Positions 1-6,360 of a DNA stretch of 6,582 bases are shown here, piece after piece (the first letter of the stretch is position 1; every line of letters begins with the position of its first letter). Location of the stretch: NCBI GenBank assembly GCA_030042915.1, contig JASHYS010000442.1, positions 1 to 6,582 of the forward strand. The letters run 5' to 3'. Below the pieces are notes generated by a model that did not search any database, was not told the DNA's origin, and saw nothing but the letters and a program-made list of their open reading frames with translations. This DNA is from Acidobacteriaceae bacterium. GTDB lineage: Bacteria > Acidobacteriota > Terriglobia > Terriglobales > Acidobacteriaceae. The translations under genes were made by a program, and so were the position numbers.

Positions 1-24
1 TAGTAGCTAGGAGCTGTCTTTCTC

Positions 25-1109
25 ATGATTCGTGTCGGTCTGGTTGGTTTCGGCATGGCGGGTCGCGTTTTCCACGCGCCGCTGCTCTCGTCGGTCGAGG
101 GGCTGGAGCTGGCTGCGGTCATGGAGCGCACCTCGAACAAGGCGGCGGAGCGTTATCCCAGCATTACGGTCTACCGCTCTCTCGATGCCATGTTGGCCGA
201 CGCCTCGCTGGGGCTTTTCGTTGTTGCCACGCCCAACGGAACTCACTACGCGATCGCGAAGGAGATTCTGAGCGCCGGCAAAAATGTCGTCGTCGACAAG
301 CCGATGACCGTCACGTCGGTCGAGGCCGCCGAACTGATCGTGCTGGCGAAAAAGCACAACGCGCTGCTGGCGCCGTTTCATAACCGCCGCTGGGACAGCG
401 ACTTCCTGACAGTTCAGAAACTCTTGCATGAAGGTTCGCTGGGGCGCCTTGTGGCCCTCGAATCGCGCTTCGATCGCTGGCGCCCGGCGCCGATGACCGA
501 ACGCGTGTGGAAGGAGAAGGCAGAGAACGGCGGCGGCACGTTGCTCGATCTCGGGCCGCACCTCGCCGACCAGGCGCTGGTGCTTTTCGGACTGCCGGAG
601 GCAGTGAGCGCCGAAGTGCTGCGCGAAAAGACGGACCGGGGGTCAACGACTCCATCACCATCCGCCTGCGGTATCCGGGCCTGATGGTCACTCTCGGCGC
701 CAACGGCCTGACGCTTCCCGGTTCGCCGCGCTTCCATCTGCGCGGCACCAGGGCCAACTATTGGAAGAATGGCGTGGACCCGCAGGAGGCCGCGCTGAAC
801 AAAACTACACGCATCGACGATCCGGCCTGGGGCCAGGAGGCGTCGACGGCATGGGGCGTCCTGCACGTTGGCGTCGACGGCGGCTCAGTCAGCCATCCCA
901 TCCCGCCTGTCCGCGGCGACTACCGTCTCTACTTCGCCGGCATTCGCGATGCGCTGCTGGGAAAAGCTCCCGCGCCGGTCACCGGCCGCGACGGCTGGCG
1001 CGTGGCGCGATTGCTGGAGTGGGCCGAGGAAAGCTCCCAGAAGCGGCGCGAGATGGTCTGCGACTGGAGCCAGGAGGAGAGGGAACAGGGAGTAGCCAAT
1101 CGCCAATAG
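25..1109 (+). pseudogene. Gfo/Idh/MocA-family NAD(P)-dependent oxidoreductase, split by a frameshift
   Basis: This looks like a cytoplasmic sugar/inositol-type dehydrogenase of the Gfo/Idh/MocA family, closest in style to E. coli YdgJ. The first frame (25-684) shows the Rossmann motif GFGMAG (residues 8-13), ATPNGTH (68-74), the DKP motif with the likely catalytic Lys92, HNRRWDSD (119-126) and GGGTLLDLGPHL with Asp175 and His179. After about residue 204 this frame turns into non-homologous sequence and stops at 684. The family's C-terminal half (GVNDSITIRLRYPGL, then PRFHLRGT and GVDPQEAAL) continues one frame over and ends at the TAG at 1107-1109. Adding one G to the G5 run at 638-642 joins the halves into a protein of about 361 residues, near the usual 340-360. 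AGGAG at 9-13 precedes the ATG with an 11-nt spacer. The gene converges on the minus-strand operon with a 32-bp gap. Substrate is unknown. The frameshift may be a true mutation or an error. Confidence 0.88.
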
Positions 1110-1141
1110 AAGACGTGGCCAACCCGGGAAAGAGCGACGCG

Positions 1142-1861
1142 TTAATACGTTGGTTGAGAATTCTTGTCGTAGGGATTGCCGAACTTGTTCATGTGCGTCA
1201 TACCATGCGGCTGCGCGATGGGCGCGCTGATGGTCCCGAGGTCAAAATCGCGGCCGGCGACGTGCAGTGTCCTTGCCAGGCCGTCGAGCGACGGTTGCGG
1301 AACACCTTCGATCCAGATGTGCAATCTGTATTCGCCAGGCGGAATTCGACGCAGCACAAATGCATCGTTCGCGTCGGCCAGCGCGTAGAGTGGAGTGGAC
1401 AAGGCAAGAACCACCGCGCTCATCTCGGGATGAATATTGCAGAAAATGTAGGAAATGCCTTCGCGCGGAAAGGTTACCGACTTGCTCGATCCAGCCTCAT
1501 AAAGGCCCAGATCGAATCGCTTGCCTTCAAAAAGCGAGAACACATTGTGGTAGAACGGATCGGCATTAGGAAACTGAACCACGGCGCCCACCGGGATCAC
1601 CTGCAAATGCGGAATAAAGGTTCGGTTCTTTTGCACAAGCGCGTAGCTTCCTTGCGGAGCAAACGGCGGGACCTGAGTACCATGAAGCGGCGTGAGCCAC
1701 GCGACGCCCGGCACCGCGCCATGGCTGCCGGGCAGCGATGAGATCACGCGCAGACGAACTTCGGCCGTCGCCGTTGCGGGCAGATGCTCCTGAGCGCACG
1801 TGAAACCAGGCGCAAACAACGCAGCGCACAGAAGCCGGCGCGACCACGAAATCTGCAGCAT
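1142..1861 (-). CDS. Secreted cupredoxin-fold (plastocyanin-like) copper protein
   Basis: Probable periplasmic blue-copper protein of 239 residues, read from the ATG at 1861. An N-terminal hydrophobic stretch (about residues 9-23, ending near TCAQ) looks like a Sec signal peptide; no convincing lipobox is present. The cupredoxin core spans roughly residues 70-155: NRTFIPHLQVIPVG, FPNADPFYHNVFS and YIFCNIHPEMSAVV. His105, Cys141, His144 and Met147 form a full type-1 copper ligand set with Cys-X2-His-X2-Met loop spacing, the spacing known from amicyanin. A second beta-rich segment (about 165-210, IPPGEYRLHIWIEG) resembles a carboxypeptidase-regulatory or transthyretin-like fold. The start is ATG, sharing one base with the TGA of the upstream porin gene (TGATG); a TTG one codon upstream at 1864 is possible but less likely. 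The preceding sequence has no clear Shine-Dalgarno, so translation probably depends on coupling. Role is inferred as electron transfer or copper handling; the partner is unknown. Confidence 0.85.
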   Translation of the reverse strand: MLQISWSRRLLCAALFAPGFTCAQEHLPATATAEVRLRVISSLPGSHGAVPGVAWLTPLHGTQVPPFAPQGSYALVQKNRTFIPHLQVIPVGAVVQFPNADPFYHNVFSLFEGKRFDLGLYEAGSSKSVTFPREGISYIFCNIHPEMSAVVLALSTPLYALADANDAFVLRRIPPGEYRLHIWIEGVPQPSLDGLARTLHVAGRDFDLGTISAPIAQPHGMTHMNKFGNPYDKNSQPTY

Positions 1862-3447
1862 CAAAATCTGTACCCCGCGCCCGCACCAATCACGTTGCTT
1901 GAGGCGCCAGTGTCCTCCACCGGTATGCTGTCGATTCGCCGGTACTCGAGCGAAAACAGCAGATAAGCGCTCGGGCTGTAGATCACATTTCCGCTGAAGG
2001 TGCGGTTGCGGGCGAGATTCTGAATCATCGATCCGCCCTCGACGTAATAGCGGCGTAATTGTCCGGCAAACACGTTATCCATTCCGTAAGCGGCATTGAA
2101 TTCCAGCCGCTCTGTGGCCCGCTCTTTCAGCTGTGCCCATCCACCTGCGTCGTCAAGCGGCCGCAGATAGTAGCCCGCCGTGTAGGGGTTCGGGCTGTAG
2201 GCGAAGTCCTTGAATCCGCCCGCGCCCAGACCGCCGAGTGCAGCGCCGCGATAGGAGTTCCCGCTCAATTCAAGGTGCGCGATCAACGGCAGTCTCACGT
2301 CCAGAGTCGAAGCCCATGAATCGTAACTCCTCCCCAGCGAACTCGAGTGCTCGGCAAAATAGCCGCCGGCGCCGATGTGCATGCGGCGATCGTCTTCGCC
2401 CGCCCCGGCAAGCGCCACGCGAGCTTCCACTCCGGGCTTGGAACTTTGCTCTGCACTGGTGGGCGGAACCGAGACTACCGCTGAAGAGGGCGCGACGGCG
2501 GGAGTCAATGGCGCATCGCCCACGTCGATGAGGGCTGCCTGCACTTGAATCCCGGTGGAACCTGGCCGCGCAAGATTCTGCGTGAAACCGATCTGTGGAT
2601 TCCATGTCCACAGGTTTCCTGACCACGCCAGTGCTGGAATCGCAGTTGCTGTGAGTGACGTGGGCGCGTCAGGATTGAGGATGGGCCGGTCGAGCGCGAA
2701 ATAGAGCTGGCTTCGATCCCAATCGAGACCGGCGTGGGCCGTTCGCAAGCGCAGCAGCGCAGGACTGGCGTTGAAGTAACCGGAGTAGCTGCTCGAAGGC
2801 GCACTGACGCCCTGGCTGGCGTAGAAGTCGATGCGCAGGTCGGCAAAGCTGGTGGCGCCGAACAGATGCGGTCCGCGCGCGTCGAATCCGAGCACCGTCT
2901 GGCGAACGGTAGCGCCTGCGTTGCCTTGCCCTCCCACTGCCACAGACGGAGTCGCAGGCACGTCCACCGCGCTGGTGTTCTTGAACCCGGTCATCAGCAG
3001 CATTCCCGTGATCTTCACCGGATACTTCGACTCGCTTTCCACCTTGGTTTGTTCCTGCGTTGCGATCTCTGACTCCTGCATCGTCACTCGCTCGCGTAGC
3101 TCTTCAATGGCGGACGCATTTTCCGTGGCCGGCGAGGCCGGTTGCTCCGCGTCAGAAGCAGCAGCCGCAGACGCTGGCGCCGCGATTCCATTGGCCGCCA
3201 GCTCACGCTGCAATTCGGCCATTTGCCGGCGCATTTCATCCATATCGCGCAGCGAACTTTCCAATTGGGCCTGCGTGCGCGCCATGGCGTCGGTCAGTTG
3301 CGCTACCTTCTCTGTAATGCTGGCCTGGTTTGCAGTCTGCGCTCGCAGCACGCCGGCCGCTACCAGAACCATCATGGCAAGCACACTTCCTTTGACCACA
3401 AGGCTCGCGCCGGAACACTCATCTCGGTTAGATTCGAACGTTTTCAT
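1861..3447 (-). CDS. Outer-membrane porin-like protein with N-terminal coiled coil
   Basis: A 528-residue predicted envelope protein. Residues 1-36 form a long signal peptide: a polar start, a hydrophobic core GSVLAMMVLVAAGVL, and likely cleavage near RAQ. Residues about 42-85 (EKVAQLTDAMARTQAQLESS, DMDEMRRQMAELQRELAA) are strongly heptad-like and should form a coiled coil. An Ala/Pro/Ser-rich linker (86-112) and a second helical stretch (113-140) follow. From about residue 144 (KYPVKITGML) the sequence alternates polar and aromatic residues like beta strands, and it ends in GAGAGYRF with a terminal Phe, the usual outer-membrane barrel signature. The segment SGNLWTWNPQIGF recalls barrel-type hypothetical proteins common in Acidobacteriota; that is recollection, not a search. 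The gene starts 20 nt inside the end of the kinase gene and its stop overlaps the cupredoxin start. Substrate is unknown, and a role as an outer-membrane scaffold rather than a pore is also possible. Confidence 0.8.
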   Translation of the reverse strand: MKTFESNRDECSGASLVVKGSVLAMMVLVAAGVLRAQTANQASITEKVAQLTDAMARTQAQLESSLRDMDEMRRQMAELQRELAANGIAAPASAAAASDAEQPASPATENASAIEELRERVTMQESEIATQEQTKVESESKYPVKITGMLLMTGFKNTSAVDVPATPSVAVGGQGNAGATVRQTVLGFDARGPHLFGATSFADLRIDFYASQGVSAPSSSYSGYFNASPALLRLRTAHAGLDWDRSQLYFALDRPILNPDAPTSLTATAIPALAWSGNLWTWNPQIGFTQNLARPGSTGIQVQAALIDVGDAPLTPAVAPSSAVVSVPPTSAEQSSKPGVEARVALAGAGEDDRRMHIGAGGYFAEHSSSLGRSYDSWASTLDVRLPLIAHLELSGNSYRGAALGGLGAGGFKDFAYSPNPYTAGYYLRPLDDAGGWAQLKERATERLEFNAAYGMDNVFAGQLRRYYVEGGSMIQNLARNRTFSGNVIYSPSAYLLFSLEYRRIDSIPVEDTGASSNVIGAGAGYRF

Positions 3448-5305
3448 CGGGAATCACCTGTTCCTGGCGGCCGCGTTCCGAAGTATCCCTTTCGTCTGGC
3501 ATTGAAAGCGCGCGCGCCACCGACATCTGGAAGATCGTTTCGCCCGGACGGCTGCTGAGCAAGACCACTTCTCCTCCATGCTCCAGAGCGATGCAGTGAG
3601 CCAACGTCAGGCCCAGGCCTGTACCTTTTTGCTTGCCCTCGCTGACAAACGGTTCAAAGAGGCTGTTGCGGATTTTTTGCGGAACGCCGGGGCCGTTATC
3701 GGTTACCTTGACAAGAATCTGACGTTTCTGAGTCTCCAGCGCGACAACCACGCACGCTGCCGCTCCCATCGATCGCGCCGATTGACATGCATTCAATATG
3801 AGGTTCGAAACCGCCCGTTCCATCTGCTTGCCGTCAACCTCCGCAGCCGATTGCGAAGGATCGCCCAGGTGGGTCACCAGCTTTACGCCTTCTGCATCGG
3901 GGTGCGTTCGGACCAGTGCGGCTGCTCTTTCCACCAGGATCGTGATCGACTCAGGTTGCCGCTTGATGCTGGCGCCGGTGCGGCTGAAAACCAGCAGCGA
4001 CTCCAGCATCTCGGTGGTTCCGGCCACCGCGGCACGGATCTCGGCAAAAATCTCGCTGCGCTCTTTTGACGTGAAGCGATCGGATGAGAGAAACTCCGCG
4101 TTGGCATAAATGGCCGCCAGATAATGCCTCAGGTCGTGCGATACCGAACTCGCCATGCGGCCAATGGTGGCCAGGCGCTCCGACTCCAGCACCGTTCGGT
4201 TGGCTTTCTGAATCTCACTGCGCATCCGCGAGAACGCTGTGCTCAGTTCCCGCACCTCCTGCGTGCCGCGCTGCGGCACCGCGTGTCCCACGTCTCCCAT
4301 CCCAAATGCGCGCACGCTATTCGAAAGCTCTTCCAGCGGATGCGTGACCAGCCGCGAAACCACGATCATCAAGGCCGTGCCTGATACGAGCGCCAGCAAG
4401 CCGACAATCAGCACCAGGCGGTTGATGTCGCTGATGGTGCGCTCTGCAGGCTCGAATGACTTCAACACCACAAGCTGCAGCGGAGATGTTGCCGCTGCTG
4501 AAAGATCTTCTTTGGCGTACAGGAATCGCGTGTCGCCAAGCATGATTGCGGCGGTGGTCTGGCCGGTTGCCAAAAGGGACGACGACTGCTGCGCCAGGCT
4601 TGCCTGATCGGCCGGCGCCAGAGTGCTGGCCACCACCTGGCCGCCGCTCACAAAGCCGGCCTCAGCATCGGCGGGCTGGCTGATCTCGCGCAGCGCGCGT
4701 TCAATGGAAACTCCGCTCACCACGTAGCCCAGCAGCGTTCCTTCCTCTTCGCTGCCGAAATACAAAGGCCGTACCGAGCAGGCAAAAAGCGCTCCGCCGC
4801 CAATAAGGTAATGCTTGTCTGGAGAGGCCAGCAGTACCTTCACTCCTTCGCCCAGAGCTGTCTCATCAACGGCGCTTTTTGCATAGCTTGCCACCACGCG
4901 GCCGCTGGGATCGGTGAGCACAAAAAGATCCGCTCCGCTCAGGCGCCAGAACTCCGAGGCTTCATTTTGAATGGTTGGATCATCGCCGCTCGTCATCAGC
5001 GCTTTGAGAGTGGGCAGCTGCGAGAGCAGCTCATTTTGGCGCTCCAATGCGCTCAGCTGTTCGGCCTGCAGTTTCTCGAATGCCACCACCGAATGAATAA
5101 GATCCTGCGCAAGATCGTTGGCCACCTGATTGCGTAAATGGTGACGGACGAGCAGCAGGCTCAGGCCCGTGACCAGCGCGATGATGGCAGCCATCGCTAC
5201 CACCAGCAGAACATGCGTGCGGACACCCGGTTTCTGGTGCGCCCACCCGGTTCCCGCGGAGGAGTCGCTCAAGGGGCTGCGACGAGGTGGTTCATCAAGG
5301 GACAA
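3428..5305 (-). CDS. Membrane sensor histidine kinase (Cache-like sensor, HAMP, HisKA, HATPase)
   Basis: A 625-residue two-component sensor kinase of the inner membrane, partner of the adjacent regulator. Order: cytoplasmic tail (1-30), TM1 (about 31-53), periplasmic domain (54-295) with Cache/PAS-like FVLTDPSGRVVASYA (128-142) and a second half around 190-290, TM2 (296-318), HAMP (about 319-371), then the dimerisation domain with SVSHDLRHYLAAI and the phospho-acceptor His390. The ATPase domain has the N-box NLILNACQSA (501-510), G1 DNGPGVP (536-542), F-box LFEPF and G2 GTGLGL (561-566). The catalytic core looks intact. The H-box is atypical: Tyr replaces the usual Pro five residues after His390, and His replaces the Thr/Asn at +4. 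The start is taken as TTG at 5305, overlapping the regulator end by 11 nt; its Shine-Dalgarno is weak and no in-frame ATG exists before TM1, so the exact start is uncertain. The gene ends inside the porin gene. The signal sensed is unknown. Confidence 0.93.
   Translation of the reverse strand: MSLDEPPRRSPLSDSSAGTGWAHQKPGVRTHVLLVVAMAAIIALVTGLSLLLVRHHLRNQVANDLAQDLIHSVVAFEKLQAEQLSALERQNELLSQLPTLKALMTSGDDPTIQNEASEFWRLSGADLFVLTDPSGRVVASYAKSAVDETALGEGVKVLLASPDKHYLIGGGALFACSVRPLYFGSEEEGTLLGYVVSGVSIERALREISQPADAEAGFVSGGQVVASTLAPADQASLAQQSSSLLATGQTTAAIMLGDTRFLYAKEDLSAAATSPLQLVVLKSFEPAERTISDINRLVLIVGLLALVSGTALMIVVSRLVTHPLEELSNSVRAFGMGDVGHAVPQRGTQEVRELSTAFSRMRSEIQKANRTVLESERLATIGRMASSVSHDLRHYLAAIYANAEFLSSDRFTSKERSEIFAEIRAAVAGTTEMLESLLVFSRTGASIKRQPESITILVERAAALVRTHPDAEGVKLVTHLGDPSQSAAEVDGKQMERAVSNLILNACQSARSMGAAACVVVALETQKRQILVKVTDNGPGVPQKIRNSLFEPFVSEGKQKGTGLGLTLAHCIALEHGGEVVLLSSRPGETIFQMSVARALSMPDERDTSERGRQEQVIPDENVRI
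3454..3459 (-). promoter_or_regulatory. Ribosome binding site of the porin gene
   Basis: On the minus strand AGGTGA lies 6 nt before the ATG at 3447, inside the kinase coding sequence. It supports the start at 3447, which overlaps the kinase end by 20 nt, over the internal Met codons at residues 25-26, which would cut away most of the signal peptide. Confidence 0.6.
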
Positions 5306-6032
5306 ATTTGTATCCAGCGCCGTAGATCGTGAGCAGATGCTTGGGGTTGGTCGGATCGGGCTCCAACTTCTGGCGCAACTTCAGAATCTGATTATCCACC
5401 GTTCGCGTGGTGGGATAAGAGTTGTATCCCCATACCTGGTTCAGCAGGACATCGCGACTGAGAACGCGCTCCGCATGGTCGGTGAAAAACTTCAAAAGCT
5501 TGAATTCATGGGCCGTGAGCACCACCGGATTCCCTGCGCGCAGCACCGTCATCTTCTTGAAGTCGACCTCGCATTCGCCAAAGCGGTATGTGTTCGGCGC
5601 CGAAGGCTTGCGCTGGCGCCGAATCGCGGCCTGCACTCGCGCCGTCAATTCGCGCGGGCTGAATGGCTTGGTCACGTAATCGTCGGCGCCCAGCTCCAGC
5701 AGAAGAACCTTGTCTGCTACTTCGCTGATCGCACTCAATACCACCACCGGCGTTTCACTCGAGATCTGCTTGAACATCCGGCACAGCTCACGGCCGGATG
5801 TATTGGGAAGAATCAGGTCGAGCACCACGGCCAGCGGACGTTCACTGTGGAACAGCTGAAGTCCGCTCTGTCCGTCACCGGCAATCACCGTGGAGTAGTG
5901 TTCCTGCGCAAAAGTCCGCTCCAGGGTCCGCTGCATCCGCGGATCGTCCTCGATAATCAGGATCGTGCCCAGGTTGACTGAGGACGCAGCGCGGCTCTGC
6001 GCTTCCGGCGCCAATTCCATGGCATTCACCAT
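5295..6032 (-). CDS. OmpR/PhoB-family response regulator
   Basis: A 245-residue cytoplasmic transcription factor, almost certainly phosphorylated by the kinase encoded immediately downstream. The receiver domain (about 23-140) has the acidic cluster IIEDD (Glu28, Asp29, Asp30), the phospho-acceptor Asp72 in VVLDLILP, the switch Ser100 (VVVLSA) and Lys122 in TKPFSP. The winged-helix DNA-binding domain (about 147-243) has VLTAHEFKLLKFF, LLNQVWGY, the TRTVDNQILKLRQKL recognition region and the YGAGYKF wing. The protein carries about 20 extra residues before the receiver. The ATG at 6032 is preferred over the ATG at residue 5 because a strong Shine-Dalgarno sits 8 nt upstream of it. It is the first gene of the minus-strand operon, and its TGA lies inside the kinase start. 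Likely targets are its own operon and envelope genes, possibly through the direct repeats upstream (inference). Confidence 0.95.
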   Translation of the reverse strand: MVNAMELAPEAQSRAASSVNLGTILIIEDDPRMQRTLERTFAQEHYSTVIAGDGQSGLQLFHSERPLAVVLDLILPNTSGRELCRMFKQISSETPVVVLSAISEVADKVLLLELGADDYVTKPFSPRELTARVQAAIRRQRKPSAPNTYRFGECEVDFKKMTVLRAGNPVVLTAHEFKLLKFFTDHAERVLSRDVLLNQVWGYNSYPTTRTVDNQILKLRQKLEPDPTNPKHLLTIYGAGYKFVP

Positions 6033-6040
6033 ATATCACC

Positions 6041-6048
6041 ACCTCCCC
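6041..6048 (-). promoter_or_regulatory. Strong ribosome binding site of the response regulator
   Basis: On the minus strand GGGGAGGT lies 8 nt before the ATG at 6032. It contains the core GGAGG and fixes the start. It is by far the best Shine-Dalgarno in the operon, consistent with the downstream genes relying on coupled translation. Confidence 0.8.
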
Positions 6049-6112
6049 GAATGTATTCTCTCTAGGTCCAAAGACAATTCGGCGAGGGCACCCGCAGAAG
6101 TTACAAAGCAAT

Positions 6113-6145
6113 GACATTTGAGTGATGCCGCGAAGACATTTTGAG
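6113..6145 (-). repeat. Direct repeat GACATTT(T)GAG, two copies 22 bp apart
   Basis: On the plus strand GACATTTGAG (6113-6122) and GACATTTTGAG (6135-6145) start exactly 22 bp apart, two DNA turns. OmpR/PhoB-type regulators bind direct repeats in phase with the helix, so this could be an autoregulatory operator for the regulator that begins at 6032. One copy has an extra T, and no 11-bp intermediate copy is visible. Confidence 0.4.
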
Positions 6146-6167
6146 ATCGAGCCATAATCGTTATCAA
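6138..6167 (-). promoter_or_regulatory. Candidate sigma-70-type promoter for the regulator-kinase-porin-cupredoxin operon
   Basis: On the minus strand TTGATA (6167-6162, 5 of 6 to TTGACA) is followed after 18 nt by CAAAAT (6143-6138, 4 of 6 to TATAAT). The start of transcription would fall near 6131, leaving a leader of about 98 nt. The match is moderate and found by eye, so this is only a candidate. The other possibility, TTGTCT with TACATT nearer the gene, would start transcription inside the ribosome binding site. Confidence 0.3.
6152..6166 (-). promoter_or_regulatory. Fur-like palindromic site overlapping the candidate -35 element
   Basis: The minus strand reads TGATAACGATTATGG, which matches the 7-1-7 Fur consensus TGATAATnATTATCA at 11 of 14 specified positions. 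It overlaps the candidate -35, where a repressor would act. The resemblance is seen directly; binding by Fur or any metal regulator is inference, and A/T-rich palindromes of this kind can arise by chance. Confidence 0.3.
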
Positions 6168-6245
6168 TGAAATCGCCCGGAGTGCAGCTGATGGCATCGG
6201 CCACTGGTCGGCGGCTGGCGAGCGAAGTTCGCCCTCAACTGCGCG

Positions 6246-6277
6246 AAAAAAAGGGCCGCCCCGTTTGAGGCGGCCCT
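6246..6277 (-). terminator. Rho-independent terminator of the TIGR03118-family gene
   Basis: A perfect 9-bp stem, AGGGCCGCC (6252-6260) with GGCGGCCCT (6269-6277), closes an 8-nt loop. Read leftward it is followed by a run of seven T's (A7 at 6246-6252 on the plus strand, of which 6252 also pairs in the stem). It ends transcription of the minus-strand gene whose stop is at 6361 and insulates the operon that starts at 6032. There is no T-run on the plus side, so it acts in one direction. Confidence 0.9.
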
Positions 6278-6293
6278 AGTTGCGTCCTGGCCG

Positions 6294-6347
6294 TAGGGTC
6301 TGTGATTACTTTCCTGCGGGAGGTGCGAAAGTTAACAGCAGACCCTA
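6294..6347 (-). other. Long interrupted hairpin in the 3' UTR of the TIGR03118-family gene
   Basis: A perfect 9-bp inverted repeat, TAGGGTCTG (6294-6302) and CAGACCCTA (6339-6347), encloses a second 6-bp stem, ACTTTC (6308-6313) with GAAAGT (6327-6332), and a 13-nt loop (6314-6326). It lies between the stop codon at 6361 and the terminator at 6246-6277. In the minus-strand RNA the loop reads CACCUCCC at its centre, an anti-Shine-Dalgarno-like sequence. It could be an mRNA-stabilising 3' structure or, with the terminator, the body of a 3'-derived small RNA. Its function is not known. Confidence 0.5.
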
Positions 6348-6360
6348 AGCTTGTTATGGA

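Noticed and set aside
7..561. Minus-strand open frame of 184 codons opposite the oxidoreductase.
   Set aside because: The plus strand holds conserved Gfo/Idh/MocA motifs throughout; the antisense product shows no family features.
1110..1141. Possible bidirectional terminator in the convergent gap between oxidoreductase and cupredoxin genes.
   Set aside because: Only a CCCGGG palindrome is visible, with no stable stem or T-run, so no terminator is called.
761..1741. Plus-strand open frame of 326 codons spanning the oxidoreductase end and the cupredoxin gene.
   Set aside because: It crosses two genes with recognised families in other frames, and its product is Arg-rich and without motifs.
2831..3505. 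Plus-strand open frame of 224 codons opposite the porin N-terminus.
   Set aside because: Low-complexity Ser/Ala/Arg product antisense to the coiled-coil and signal-peptide coding region; no ribosome binding site noted.
5169..5981. Long plus-strand open frame of 270 codons opposite the regulator and the kinase start.
   Set aside because: It has no recognisable domain, and the minus strand here carries clear receiver and winged-helix motifs. It is a by-product of high GC content.
6050..6081. Promoter-like pair TTGTCT and TACATT on the minus strand with a 16-nt spacer.
   Set aside because: Transcription would begin near 6043, inside the regulator's Shine-Dalgarno, which would destroy it.
5875..6204. 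Minus-strand open frame of 109 codons covering the upstream region of the regulator.
   Set aside because: It overlaps the regulator's receiver coding sequence in another frame and reads through the ribosome binding site and promoter region; no family resemblance.
6222..6232. Short palindrome GCGAAGTTCGC.
   Set aside because: Eleven bases with no T-run or neighbouring repeat; expected by chance in this base composition.
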